NCBI RefSeq assembly: GCF_963259705.1
Contig: NC_081861.1
Coordinates: forward strand, 103,313,226 to 103,377,225
Source: Myotis daubentonii
Lineage: Eukaryota; Chordata; Mammalia; Chiroptera; Vespertilionidae
Length of the DNA: 64,000 nt
Direction of reading: 5' to 3'
This document shows, one piece after another, positions 22,560 to 33,979 of the stretch. The translations under genes and the position numbers were made by a program. The notes under the pieces are model-generated. The model did not search any database. It was not told where the DNA came from and saw nothing but the letters and a program-made list of their open reading frames with translations. The first letter of the stretch is position 1; each line of letters begins with the position of its first letter.

Positions 22560-23115
22560 AGTCGTGCAGGGTCTACTCCTTGGGTGGCAGTGGCTCCTCA
22601 GGCTGCCATTCCTCCTTGGGTGGTTGTGGAAGCAGCTGCTCCTCAGTTGGCAGTGGCTCCTCTGATTGGTGCTGATTGCAGCAGTGGTGTCTCCTCTGGT
22701 TGGTTGGGGAGGCTTCTTGCAAAGCTGTTATTCCTGGGACAGGGGTGGGCTGATCACGAGGCTGCTGCTCCCCAGATGGGGAGGACTGCTCAGGTGGCTG
22801 CTGCTACTGGACATGGGCAGTTTGCTTACAGGGCTACTGCTCCTTGTATGGGTGCAGGCTGCTCAGAAAGCTGCTGCTCCTCGGATGAGGGATGGGCTTC
22901 TTGCGCAGCTGCTGCTCCTTGGGTGGGAGTGAGCTGCACGTGTGGTTGCTGCTCCTCGTATGGGCGCGATCTACTCGTGCGGCTGCTGCTCCTCTGATGG
23001 GGGAGCGGGCCAGTCTCATAGCTGCTGCTCCTTGGACAGGGGCAGGCCACATGAGGCTTCTGCTCTTAGGCCTGGGGAAGGCTTTTCTCAGGGCTGCTGC
23101 TCCTTGGACAAGACT
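22560..23115 (-). repeat. Tandem GCTGCTGCTCCT-type repeats in the L1 5' UTR
   Basis: About ten or more diverged units of roughly 40-50 bp, each with a GCTGCTGCTCCT-like core and a GGATGGGGG-like spacer. They make several overlapping Ala/Ser/Leu-rich open frames on both strands that are not genes. The position just upstream of ORF1 suggests L1 promoter or 5' UTR repeats. Confidence 0.75.
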
Positions 23116-23490
23116 GTGATGCTCATGTGTCTGCTGCTCTTGTGGTTGCAGTGCCCTGGGTTAAAGCATTAGGCCGGTCAGAGAGGAGCATGCTTCAGAA
23201 CTCACAGGAGCCTGTGCCCAGAATGGCTGGAGACTCATTGACCATGGGACCACAGCTGAGGTATCAAGTCCCTGGAAGGGTGGCTGTAGAGTCCCAGGTA
23301 TTACCTGAGGGCACCCTTGGTGGAGGTGAGGCTGGGCTCTCAGTTACATCAGCTTTTCCCTTCAAAAGTCTAGGCCTCTGAGAACAAGCCGACCTCCTGG
23401 TCCTGTTTACAATGGTAGCAGAGGCTGCCTAGTTAGGCGAGCCTGGCTAGCCTGCCCCAAAGGTCCTATGGGATTTAACTGTGCTTCAAT

Positions 23491-23492
<2 letters not shown>

Positions 23493-23539
<47 letters not shown>
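23493..23539. repeat. (CA)n microsatellite
   Basis: About 23 CA units inside the L1 5' UTR. Confidence 0.98.
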
Positions 23540-23540
<1 letters not shown>

Positions 23541-23632
23541 ACATGAACACACACTCCTCTTTTGCTCCCTCACTCACTCACACTCTGTCACTCATTGCTG
23601 CCTTCTTCCTGCCTCTGTAGTTGGGTCTAGGG

Positions 23633-23838
23633 CAGTGATGAGCTCGGCATGTCAGCATTTTGAAAAATCTTAACTCTGGTGCCGTGTCACATATAGAATT
23701 TTTTTTGATATTTGAAACCATAGTAAAACAAATATTTATATTTCTGATATTTATATGCCATTTAACAAAGAAAAATCAACCAAAAAAATGAGTTCACGTG
23801 TCACCTCTGACATGCGTGTCATGGGTTCGCCATCACTG
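23633..23838 (+). mobile_element. Short non-autonomous hAT element
   Basis: Terminal repeats CAGTGATG and CATCACTG with a perfect 8-bp duplication GTCTAGGG at 23625-23632 and 23839-23846. It is the same family as 28356-28567 in opposite orientation. About 13 bases next to the left terminus (the CGAACC part) are missing here. No coding capacity. Confidence 0.93.
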
Positions 23839-24110
23839 GTCTAGGGTGTTATTGACCCATTTGTGGATGGAGTTGTTTCTCCAGGTGTCTGGTTATGAGG
23901 CTCGCTCTCTAGCACCTGGCCAGACAGAATAAAATTCACCTTGACAAGACACAACACAAAGGGAACAAAGCACGAATGTACTCACGGCAACGATAATCCC
24001 ATTATAAGTGACTACCTGAGAAAAGAGAATTAGGCAAGAGAAAAGAGAGCATAAATTATATCAGAGAGAGAGAAAAAGATAAGACATAAAAGAAAACGGA
24101 AGAAAAAGGA

Positions 24111-24113
<3 letters not shown>

Positions 24114-24188
<75 letters not shown>
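24114..24188. repeat. (AT)n followed by (AG)n
   Basis: About 17 AT units run straight into about 20 AG units. Confidence 0.98.
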
Positions 24189-24193
<5 letters not shown>

Positions 24194-25457
24194 CAACACA
24201 GAACCAATAGATAAACCAAATTTTTTTTAAAAAAATAGAAACACCAAACCCCCAGCAAAGAGTGTGGGAGCAGAATCTGTAGAGGCTGAGCTTATATACA
24301 GAAAATAAGGTTAAAAATTGGATGAATATGGGGAGGACCTCAGTTCAGTATAGAGGAAGTAGAAAGGGGTTGGGTGGATAAGAGGAAAGAGAATGATAAG
24401 AACATAATAATAATAATAAATTTACAAAAAATTTGATTTAAAAAATGGTATAAAATAGCAAATAAAATAAAATAGAGTGATGGAAAAATAATGCAAAAAG
24501 AAATCGAAAATAAAGCAACAAACAAAAACAGGAAAACAAAGAAAAAAGAAGAAGAAAAAGAACTAACAAAATAATAACAATAAAGAAAAAAGAAAAAGTG
24601 AAGTGTTGTTGTTCCTTTGGCTGGCTTAAGATCCAAGTCTTCTGAACTGTACTGTTTCTCACGTTTCTGTTGCTGGGACTGAAAGTCTCTCTTTAGGCCA
24701 GTCCCTTTAGAATCTCAGGGACTATTTAATTATTTTTAATTTTTTGTACCATTCAGGGTGAAATCTGGGTGTGACTGTATTAGTTGACTGGATACTGGAG
24801 GGAGGGGCTACCTCTTCAGGAGAAAATGGCTGCCCAGGTTCCAGACTCAAGCATGTCTCAGCACCAGACTTGCTGCCGCTTCTCCTGGACTCCCCTCTCT
24901 CCCCAGATTCCACAAGTACTCACCTTTTCCCACACTCCAGCCACGGCTAGTGTCTGTATCCAAAAGGTCCTATGAACTAGGCTCAGTGAAGAAAGGCACA
25001 GGCCACAGAGAGGGGAAAGGCTGTGCCTCTCTGCACTCCTCTCCTGCCTGTACTGCACAGTCTGGTCAACCCTCCAGGTTTCCCTCTCTGGGTTCAGCCT
25101 TTCCTGACTGTGGACCCAGATCTAGAATCCCCTGCCTTCCAGCAGTTCTGAGGACCTTCTTTCTACAGTCAGACACTGTGCCTGTTCCCAGGGATATGGC
25201 TTGGTGCTGTCCAGATTCTCTCTGACCCTCTAGGCTCAGAGGTCTGGCAGATTCTCCTGCCCAGAATCTTGATTTTACCTTTCTTCAGGGATCCTCTGTG
25301 CTTCCCGGCTGCAAACCGTCTCACAGCTGAGTCTCTTTCACCAATTCGGGCTGGATGTTACTCGTTTCAGCTGCTAACCCTATCTGTTCTGGGACAAGGT
25401 TCAGGACACGTCCGTCTATACCGCCGCCACGTTGTCTCTCCCAACAGTATGGATTTT

Positions 25458-25845
25458 CTTCAAAAAATTTAAAATGGAACTCCCATTTGACCCAGTTATC
25501 CCACTTCTAGGAATATGTCCCAAGAAATCAGAAACACCCATCAGAAAGGATATATACACCCCTATGTTCATAGCAACACAATTTGCAATAGGTAAGATTT
25601 GGAAACAGCCTAAGTGCCCATCAGCAGATGAGTGGATTAAAAAACAGTGTTACATCTACACAGTGGAATACTATGCTGCTATAAAAAAGAAAGAACTCTT
25701 AGCGTTTGGAACAGCATGGATGGACCTGGAGAACATTATGATAAGTGAAATAAGCCAGTTGGAGGAAGTTAAATAATCACATGACCTCACTCCTTTGTGT
25801 AATATAATGAACAACATAAACTGATGAATAAAAATAGAACTAGAG
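25458..25845 (+). mobile_element. L1 ORF2 C-terminus and 3' end (continuation of 17297-18053)
   Basis: Resumes after the target duplication and keeps an open frame to about 25776 with L1 C-terminal strings (ELPFDPVIPLLGICPKKSE, then [10 protein letters not shown], then AWMDLENIMISEISQ). It then runs into a short 3' UTR. Confidence 0.88.
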
Positions 25846-26124
25846 AAAAAATATTTTAGAATATAATAGAAGTAATCCTGTTATTTACAGATTTTTAATA
25901 TTTTCTACAACTTTTGTAATTTTATACAATATTAGTACACTTTGGGTAATATTATTATATTTAGATTTTTTAATTGAAATATTAATGTTTATTGCATGTA
26001 ATATTATATTTAAAATCATTTTTCTTGTAATATTAATTTTTATTGAATATAAATGGCTAATTATTTTGTAAAAAAATAAAAGAAAAAATATTGCTATGAA
26101 AAATGTCAAAAAATACAAATAAAA
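25846..26124. other. Very AT-rich spacer
   Basis: AT-rich filler between two L1 3' pieces. Several ATTAATATT-like motifs but no clear period, gene or element terminus. Confidence 0.5.
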
Positions 26125-26485
26125 TGAGTGTAAAATAAAATACAATGAGATATCACCTCACATCTGTTGGAATGTCTATTATCAACAAGATAGGTAATAA
26201 CAAGTGTTGGATAGGTTGTGGAGAAAAAGGAACCGTCTTTCACTGTTGGTAAGAGTGTAAACTGGCACAGTCACTATGGGAACCAATATGGAGTTTTCTC
26301 AAAATATTAAGGATAGAGTTATCATATGACCCAGAAACCCCTCTTCTGGGCATCTACCCAAAACATTTGAAAACAGTTTTTCATATAGATATATGCACAC
26401 CTATATTCATTGCAGCATCTTTCATGGTGGTCAAGACATGGAAACAACTCAAGTGTTCTTTGTTAGATGATTGGATTAAGAAGCC
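26125..26485 (+). mobile_element. L1 ORF2 3' fragment, older
   Basis: Opens TACAATGAGATATCACCTCA and runs through decayed ORF2 C-terminal codons (LGIYPKHLKT-like, CTPIFIAASFMVVKTWKQLK). It is a separate L1 from the one ending at 25845. Confidence 0.75.
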
Positions 26486-26821
26486 CACAAAATCTTGGGG
26501 AATTAATTGGTTATTTTGGGGAACGTTCCCTGTTAAAACCCCAGGTAGCAAAGATATCTCTCTCTCTCTCCCTCTCTCACTCACTTTCTCTCTCTCTCTC
26601 TGACCTGCACTGGCTCATTTGTTCGAGTATTGTCTCTCTGTAGCTATATGGCCTTATTAGCTGCATGACTGATGACTTTGCAGACTCCAAACTCAGGTTC
26701 CACGCTGGAGTCTGGGTACAGCAGCATATCCAAGAACAACACTAAGCTACTTGGATTGGGGCTGAGACCACTTAGCAGCCACCTGACAATAGAACCTTTT
26801 CCAGGTAAAATGCATATACAG

Positions 26822-26875
<54 letters not shown>

Positions 26876-26890
26876 CACACTCAAAACAAT
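26486..26890. repeat. Repeat-like block with CT runs, unclassified
   Basis: CT-rich stretches at 26551-26605 and a pure CT microsatellite at 26824-26873 flank 200 bp of mixed sequence that could be LTR-derived. No terminal pair or target duplication found. Confidence 0.3.
26824..26873. repeat. (CT)n microsatellite
   Basis: About 25 uninterrupted CT units. Confidence 0.98.
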
Positions 26891-28270
26891 CATACATTTT
26901 CAGATATTCTCTAAGCTGAAGAAACTATGCTTTAAAATTTCATTAAATATCATGGCAAAAGCCTGTTATTCAACATTTGTGTACTCTTTTTACCACATCT
27001 CCTCTTCTGCCATTATTGCAAATACCAGTAATGGTATTTTGGCTACATCCAAAACTCTGAGCACTCTCTTTTCCACCCACAGTGAATCATCAAGGGAAAT
27101 AGAGATAGAATAAGAGAGCTAATCTCTCCTTAGATTAAAAATAATTTCTGCTGAGTTTATCTAGATTATACTATATTATACAAGATTTGTCACTCTCTGG
27201 GCTTCAATTTCCTCACCTATAAAATGAGAAAGTTGGACAGATCAGTGGTTTGTAGAAATTTGGGTAATCACTATCTGAAAACCCTCGGTTGCTGTACCCT
27301 TCCTGCTAGATTGCACTTCCTGCTAGCAGACAGTCTGAAGTAGCAATGCTCATCAGTCCAGTGATTCTTGACGTTTGTTTTTTTGTTTTTGGTTTTGCTA
27401 CCAGTCCCTTTTGGTAATCAAATTAAAATGTAGACTTACTCCCCACAAAAGTGCATATATTAGTGCACACAGAAAATACCATAAGTTTCAGAGATTCCAG
27501 GACCTTCTGAAGTCCATGCATAGCTTACCAGTAAAAACTGATACATAGGAAGATGTCTAAGAATCCTTTTACTTAAAAACTTTGTGAGTCTCTTGTTTTC
27601 AGCACATTTGACCAAAGGCAAAGTTGTGTAGTAGATAATTCTCCACACTCTTCCCATCTCTCTTTATCATTCTTTTACTGATGTCTGGAAAATTCCAGGG
27701 TCTCTACTGAGAGGAGAATTACCTGATAATCTTTAAGTAAGGAATGTGAAGCTATATATGTTACCCTTCTCAATAGAGTTTGCTTTTGCAAAACAAACAA
27801 AACAAAAGACACAGAAGGGGAAGACCCAAAAAGAAACACCTGAAATACTAACTTTTCAGAGCTAATGTCAGGTATATGAATGGGCATTTGTGGGGTATAA
27901 TACTTGCATTGAGTATTATATTGCATGGGATAAGTGACCCTCTATTTGTGTATGGAAAAGGATATTTCTTCCTCTGTAGGGCTTTGTCCACATGTGTATA
28001 TTTGAATACGGCTCTATAAAGTGATTTTTATGGGATCCACCTGAATCATTTATCATCAAGAGTCTAATAAAGTATGTAACTTCACTAAATTTGTATTGCT
28101 AATTATAACTTAAAATCAGAAAGAATAAAACCGCTCCAGCCTTGGATTCTGATCTCAGCATATATATCCAAGTAGCATCCCTTTTCTCTATTCCCTTGAG
28201 TCCTAATTTTTATTGGGAAATTCAATGCACTTTTTTGCATTTACACTTACAGTGTGACTTTTATAAAATA
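26891..28270. other. Intergenic DNA, mostly unrecognised
   Basis: Single-copy-looking. A MIR-like piece is likely at 27195-27260 (GGGCTTCAATTTCCTCACC, then TATAAAATGAG). No gene seen. Confidence 0.4.
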
Positions 28271-29117
28271 CTAGTGGCCCAGTGCACAAAATTCATGCAT
28301 GGGGAGGGTTCCCTCAGCCCAGCCTTCACCCTCTCTAATCAGGGACCCCTTAGGGCAGTGATGGTGAACCTATGACACGCGAACTCATTTTTTGGGTTGA
28401 TTTTTCATTGTTAAATGGCATTTAAATATATAAAATAAATATCAAAAATAAAAGTCTTTGTTTTACTATGGTTGCAAATATCAAAAAATTTTTATATGTG
28501 ACACGGAACCAGAGTTAAGGTTTTTCAAAATGCTGACACACCGAGCTCAAAAGGTTCGCCATCACTGCCTTAGGGGATGTCCAACTGCCGATTTAGGCTC
28601 GATCCTTCTCCCAATCTGGGACTGCTGGCTCCTAACCGCTCACCTGCCTGCCTGCCAGATAACCCCTAACCTCTATGCCTGCCTGCCTGCCTGATTGCCC
28701 CTAACTGCCCACCCCTGCCCGCCTGATCTCACCCTCAACTGCTTTCCACTGCCGGCCTGAACTTGCCACAACTGCCCTCCCCTGCCGGCCTGGTTGCCCC
28801 GAACTGCTCTCCCCTGCTGGCCTGATCTCACCCACAACTGCCCTCCCCCTGCTGGCCTGGTTGACCCCAACTGCCCTCCCCTGCTGGCCTGATCTTGCCC
28901 CCCCAACTTCCCTCCCTTGATGGCCTGGTTGCGCCCAACTGCCCTCCCCTGCCGACCTGATCTAACCTCCAACTGCCTTCCCTTGCCATCTTGATCACCA
29001 CTAACTGCCTCTGCCTTGGCCCCCACCACCATGGCTTTGTCAAGAAGGAAGTTGGACTTCTGGAAGATGGCTGGTTGACCTGGTCTAATTTGCATATTAC
29101 CCTTTTATTAGTATAGA
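28271..29117 (-). mobile_element. Complete Helitron carrying a hAT insertion
   Basis: On the minus strand it starts A|TCTATACTAATAAAAGGG and ends with hairpin GTGCACTGGGCCACTAG|T context. The body is a 40-45-bp GC-rich tandem array (CTGGCCTGATCTCACCC- and AACTGCCCTCCCCTGC-like units), the inverted counterpart of the array at 7191-7818. A hAT element splits it at 28356-28567. Confidence 0.92.
28356..28567 (-). mobile_element. Short non-autonomous hAT element inside a Helitron
   Basis: Ends CAGTGATGG and CATCACTG with perfect 8-bp duplication CCTTAGGG at 28348-28355 and 28568-28575. It matches the copy at 23633-23838 in opposite orientation. It must be younger than the host Helitron. Confidence 0.95.
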
Positions 29118-29813
29118 TAGATTATATGGGATAGGATTGCTTAAATGGGTGCAAGGAAACCTTTTTCAGCAGGAGAAGATGCTCTTGACAGACAAAAATA
29201 CATAATCCTTATATCTGGACTGATAGCCAGCCATAGGCACTATACTGCCAAACTGGTCATTAAAAAATTGAACTGCTTTCTTACACCTTACACCAAACAG
29301 CTATTGTCCTTAAAACCCCTCCTCAGCCCCCACCTTATGTTCTGCCCTCGCAGTTCACCTGTCCTAGATTATATTCTGATTGGTCAGTTTATATGTCAGT
29401 CAGCATCAAAAGCTCTGCCTCCTAGGCAGCCATTGGCTCCTCGCACTTTACCCAGATTTGGTTCTGATTGGTCAGTTTCTATGCCAGTCAGTATCTCCAG
29501 GCCTATCTCCGGGCCTGATCAGAGAGGCAGGGCTGATCAGCAGCCCCCACAGAGGCCCAGAGAGAAAGAAGCACAGCTGCTGGCCAGGCCTGGAGAGAAA
29601 TAGGGAGGCAAGGGCTGATGGACAGCTACCACGGAGGCTACAGATCAGACCCTGCTTCTCTCTCCAGGCCCGATCCATAGCCCCCTCGGCTGTCAGTGCT
29701 GGGTCTCCACAGCAACCCAGAACTGACTGCAGGACTGACTTCTGGTCAGTTGAGCCTTCGGTCATTTTGGATGTTGCAGACCCTGGGTTTTTATATATTA
29801 GGATTCTCTGGAC
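29118..29813 (-). mobile_element. Probable Helitron of another subfamily, 3' end unclear
   Basis: The right edge reads TCCTAATATATAAAAACC on the minus strand, a Helitron-type TC start with an A before it. The body contains two copies of a TTCTGATTGGTCAGTTT segment (about 29366 and 29462). No hairpin plus CTAG was found at the left, so the start is nominal. The open frames of 150-163 codons here lie in this element and in different frames. Confidence 0.5.
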
Positions 29814-31196
29814 ATTTTCAAAAATAGCAAATCAGGCTCCTTTCAGGACCCAAACTTGTTCCAATACATAATAACACAATTATTTTTTATTTTGGACACT
29901 GTGTTCTGGACCATTTAATATTTCCTTTATTTTCTAGATAAAGAATAAACTCAATGAACAAATTAAATTTCACTACATTGGTTTTGCAAATAGGTGTCGT
30001 CTTGAGTAAACTGGCTTTTTGTATTTGGCCCCCGGGCTATTTGTCTGGAATAGAAAAACAACTTTCCATCAATTTCCTTCTACTTTCATTCTGGATTCAG
30101 TAAATTTCTGTAAAGGGGATTTTGTCATTCCACCTTCTTCCATGATCAAGTCTGAGGCTTACCCCCAAAGAAAGAAAAACATAATGATATCAGATATAAC
30201 AAAACTTTGTCAAAGAAAGGAGTGGAGTTGGCTATCTATATTGGAACTGCTTGAAATTGTGGTACTGGGAGATATTTTATAGTCTACTTAGGACTATGTG
30301 GGAGTCCCCTAAATAGAGAATCCCTCTTATGTCATACATCCATAATCCCAAGACTGCGGGAATTTTTCTCTTGGCCTGGTGAATATCTTGAATCTATATT
30401 TACAAATTCTTATTTTATTGTCTATTTTTAAAGATTAATATAATTTGGTTTCAATATTATCATTTACCAATAGGCACCACTTAGGTCTGAGAATGATATT
30501 CTCTGTCTTGAAATCTTAATTTCAAAACTTCAAATCAATTCTCAGCATTTCCTGACTGTCAAAGCTGTATAACTTGGGGAAAGTTATTTAACAATGCTGT
30601 CTTTTTTTCAACTATAAAACAGGAACAAATAGTACTCAAAACACAGGGTTGCTCAGATGAATAAGTAAGATGAAGACTGTAAAACTGATAGTATAATACC
30701 TAGCATATTGCCAACTCACAGACTATAAAATACCCTCTCCTTTCATAAAAAGTAATTTATTTAAACAAAGAATGAGTATAATTAGTTCTTTAACTAGTTA
30801 CTCTGCAAAGAAAATAATTTAGGTAATCAATTTTTTAAAAAAAATGTTTTAATCTGTTAAATGCAGCATGCTGATTTTCTATTGATGATGAAGTATTAAT
30901 TCTGCACAATCACATAACAAGGCATAAAGCAGTTTGCAGTTCTTAGAAAGACACAATTGAATATTTGCTCAACAGAAATATTATAGTTTTTTTCAGCATT
31001 GCTTTTAACTGTCCTTTCATATTTTATAGTTTTTTTATGTATCTTATCTTATTTGTGTGAATAAACTGTTTCTTTAAAGGTAGTAACTCATGAATTCTGT
31101 GGGGGTAAATTGCAGGTCTGATGTGAATATATTTACAAAAACTATATTAATGATAAATCTGTATTGCACCATGTAATATTTGATGTACAACATAAC
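29814..31196. other. Intergenic DNA with one MIR-like piece
   Basis: No gene. A MIR-like plus-strand piece at about 30560-30745 shows CTGTATAACTTGGGGAAAGT, then CAACTATAAAACAGG, then CCTAGCATATTGCC. Confidence 0.45.
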
Positions 31197-31208
31197 AAAG
31201 AAGCTAGC

Positions 31209-31926
31209 GGAGAAACCAAGATGGCGGCATAGGTTAACGCTGGAGATTGCTGCCCTCGAACAACCACTTCAGAGATATAACTAAAGGACAGAACAGACAG
31301 CATCCAAAACCACAGGAAGGCTGGCTGAGTGGAAATTCTACAACTAGGAGGAAAGAGAATATCATACCCAGACTCAGAGGAGGCGCAGTGCTGAAGTGAA
31401 ATACTGAGGTGCGGAGTGCACGCGCGGAGCGGGCTGGCGGCAGAGGGCGCAGTTGTTGTTTTCAATCGGGAGGGAGTTTCAGACTCTGAGCTCCAGACCC
31501 GGGCGAGTCTCTGGGGACCCAGACTCAAATGGGAAAAGTGGGACTGTCTGGCTTCGGTCGGAACTCGAAGGCAGCTTTCTCTCCGAGGTTTGCAGCTATT
31601 GCTGGGACTCTGAGAGGCAGAGCCCCTGGGGAAGGAACTGAGAGCAGCCATAACTGCTCGCTCCTGCCAGCCCTGTAGATCCCCGGGGACCCGCCCCGCC
31701 CAAGCCTGGCGCAGAACCATTTGCCGGATAGCCTCAGGCAAAGGCTAGATTAGCACCACCCTAGAGATCCAGCACAGAAGCTCTCCCACTGCAGACACAG
31801 CTGACACTCATAGCCAGTTAGCCCGGAGGTCAAATCACCCCAGGTATTGCCGACATCAATCAAGGCTTAAAGGCAACAAGACTGCGCACAAAGACCACTT
31901 GGGGGTGTACCAAGAAAGCATAAAAA
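31209..31926 (+). promoter_or_regulatory. HAL1 5' UTR / internal promoter region
   Basis: CG-richer than its surroundings, with a YY1-like motif AAGATGGCGGC at about 31219. In L1 such a site sets the transcription start. Promoter activity here is inferred from that similarity. Confidence 0.5.
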
Positions 31927-32775
31927 ATGCGGAGACAAAGAAACAGGACAAAACTGTCAATGGAGGATATTGAGTTCAGAACCACACTTTTAAGGTCTCT
32001 TAAGAACTGTCTAGAAGCCGCCGATAAATGTAGTGAGATCCTCAAGAAATCTAATGAGACCCTCGATGTTGTGATAAAGAACCAACTAGAAATTAAGCAT
32101 ACACTGACTGAAATAAAGAATATTATACAGACACCCAACAGCAGACCAGAGGAGCGCAAGAATCAAGTCAAAGATTCGAAATGCGAAGAAGCAAAAAACA
32201 CCCAACCAGAAAAGCAAAATGAAAAAAGAATCCGAAAATACGAAGATAGTGTAAGGAGCTTCTGGGACAGCTTCAAGCGCACCAACATCAGAATTATAGG
32301 GGTGCCAGAAGATGAGAGAGAGCAAGATATTGAAAACCTATTTGAAGAAATAATGACAGAAAACTTCCCCCACCTGGTGAAAGAAATAGACTTACAGGTC
32401 CAGGAAGCGCAGAGAACCCCAAACAAAAGAAATCCAAAGAGGACCACACCAAGACACATCATAATTAAAATGCCAAGAGCAAAAGACAAAGAGAGAATCT
32501 TAAAAGCAGCAAGAGAAAGAAACCCAGTTACCTACAAGGGAATACCCATACAACTGTCAACTGATTTCTCAACAGAAACTTTGTAGGCCAGAAGGGAATG
32601 GCAAGAAATATTCAAAGTGATGAATACCAAGAACCTACAACCAAGATTACTTTATCCAGCAAAGCTATCATTCAGAACAGAAGGTCAGATAAAGAGCTTC
32701 ACAGATAAGGAAAAGCTAAAGGAGTTCATCACCACCAAACCAGCATTATATGAAATGCTGAAAGGTATCCTTTAA
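31927..32775 (+). pseudogene. HAL1 ORF1 with one premature stop
   Basis: L1-type ORF1 RNA-binding protein. The ATG at 31927 opens 219 codons, MRRQRNRTKLSMEDIEFRTT onwards: a coiled-coil region (about residues 20-65, LKNCLEAADKCSEILKKSNE), a basic/acidic linker, then an RRM-like block (about 118-145, TNIRIIGVPEDEREQDIENL) and part of the C-terminal domain (TPRHIIIKMPRAKDKERILK). TAG at 32584-32586 interrupts the frame, after which the same frame stays open for 62 more codons (AKLSFRTEGQIKSF, then TTKPALYEMLKGIL) to TAA at 32773-32775. The total would be about 282 codons. No ORF2 follows. The intact frame apart from one stop suggests a fairly recent copy. Confidence 0.88.
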
Positions 32776-33106
32776 GAAGAGGAAGAAGAAAAAGGTAAAG
32801 ATAAAAATTATGAACAACAAATATGCATCTATCAACAAGTGAATCTAAGAATCAAGTGAATAAATAATCTGGTGATCATAATAGAATCAGGGACATAGAA
32901 AGGGAATGGACTGACTATTCTTGGGGGGGAAAAGGGTGTGGGAGATGCGAAAAGAGACTGGACAATAATCGTGCACCTATGGATGAGGACAGTGGGTGGG
33001 GAGTGAGAGCGGAGGGTGGGGTGGGAGCTGGGAGGATGGGGGGGAAAAAGAGGAACAAATGCAATAATCTGAACAATAAAGATTCAATTTAAAAAAAGCA
33101 GCTAGC

Positions 33107-33975
33107 TGAAAAAGTAATTTTGGAATTATAAGGTAAATATTAAGTGATAATGAAACATTTATTAAAACTAAAATTCCTCAAACCAATAATAAAAGCTCAA
33201 AACTTTCCTTTATATCTACTTTAATATTTTGTTACATTTCACAATTACACTGCTGAGAAATATAAAGGAATCATCTTGATCTGTATCTTTAAGTGGGCTT
33301 GACCTTTGTAATTTTAAATAGATCTAAGTAAGACAAAATGTCTTTTATGTGTAAAGACAGAACCATAGAACTTAGCTTTCCAGTCTATTTGTATTTGACC
33401 TTTCCTGTGTAACTAGCAAGACAATGCCTTTCCACAGATGATATAACTACAAATAAATCACACCTTTCCTAGGTGTCATGAGACTGGCCAGATGCAAATA
33501 ACTTTGGTGTTAATATTGTCTTAAAAGTAAAGAAACTTGAGTTTAGGCCCCCACTTTATCATTAATTTACTGTGATATATGAACCTTATTACTTCTTTTT
33601 TACCTTCTTTATCTTTAAAATGAAAGCTTAGACTAAATCGTCACTCTTATCCCCTTCAGCTCTAATATGCTATTATTATTTATCCAATTTGTAGTGGAAT
33701 TTAACAATGTTGCTATAGGGGTATTCCTTTCATTTTAATCAGGCTAAAGTTCTTTGTCCTAAAAAGGAAAGATACGTGCAGTCTAGCTCAGGAAATTTCA
33801 CCACCGGGTATTTTGTTTCAAAATGTGTGATTATTGTCTCCTAAAGCTATTTGGTTGAATCAGACAGGAAGTAAATGAAAATAATGAAGGGTGTGCTTAT
33901 ACAAAGCAGCGATATTTATGGGTTTTTAGAAAACCGAATATCTTTCTGTTCTTTACTTATTGAAATTGCTATTAT
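33107..33975. other. Intergenic DNA with one MIR-like piece
   Basis: AT-rich. A MIR-like plus-strand segment is likely at 33575-33690 (TACCTTCTTTATCTTTAAAA, then CCCTTCAGCTCTAATATGC). No gene. Confidence 0.4.
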
Positions 33976-33979
33976 TTTT

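Larger units (their letters stand above)
18054..25442 (-). mobile_element. L1 with both ends, 7.4 kb, defective
   Basis: A minus-strand LINE-1 flanked by a 15-bp duplication (AACAGTATGGATTTT at 18039-18053 and 25443-25457). Its 5' end on the minus strand reads GGGAGAGACAACGTGGCGGC, close to the YY1-bearing start typical of L1. In order it has a GC-rich 5' UTR of about 2.9 kb (22530-25442), ORF1 (about 21660-22529), ORF2 (about 18350-21650) and a short 3' UTR. ORF1 and ORF2 are broken many times, and part of the RT core is replaced by a misplaced segment near 19880. A hAT element lies in the 5' UTR at 23633-23838. It cannot mobilise itself. Confidence 0.9.
31209..33094 (+). mobile_element. HAL1 (half-LINE) with both ends
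   Basis: A non-LTR element that has L1-type 5' UTR, ORF1 and 3' UTR but no ORF2. The 5' end GGAGAAACCAAGATGGCGGC includes a YY1-type AAGATGGCGGC motif near base 10, the L1 promoter arrangement. The 5' UTR is about 718 bases, ORF1 spans 31927-32775, and the 3' UTR has a G-rich run (32925-33055) and AATAAA before the A-tail. Flanking duplication AAAG(A/C)AGCTAGC at 31197-31208 and 33095-33106 has one mismatch. HAL1 elements are known to rely on L1 machinery in trans. Confidence 0.9.

Noticed and set aside
22554..23172. Ala/Ser/Leu-rich open frames on both strands
   Set aside because: Products of the GCTGCTGCTCC tandem repeats in the L1 5' UTR.
29145..29871. Open frames of 152 and 163 codons
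   Set aside because: They overlap in different frames inside a Helitron-like element and show no domain or splice context.
31142..31741. 199-codon open frame antisense to the HAL1 5' UTR
   Set aside because: It is antisense to a transposon promoter region, without motifs. It is more simply explained by the CG-richer composition.
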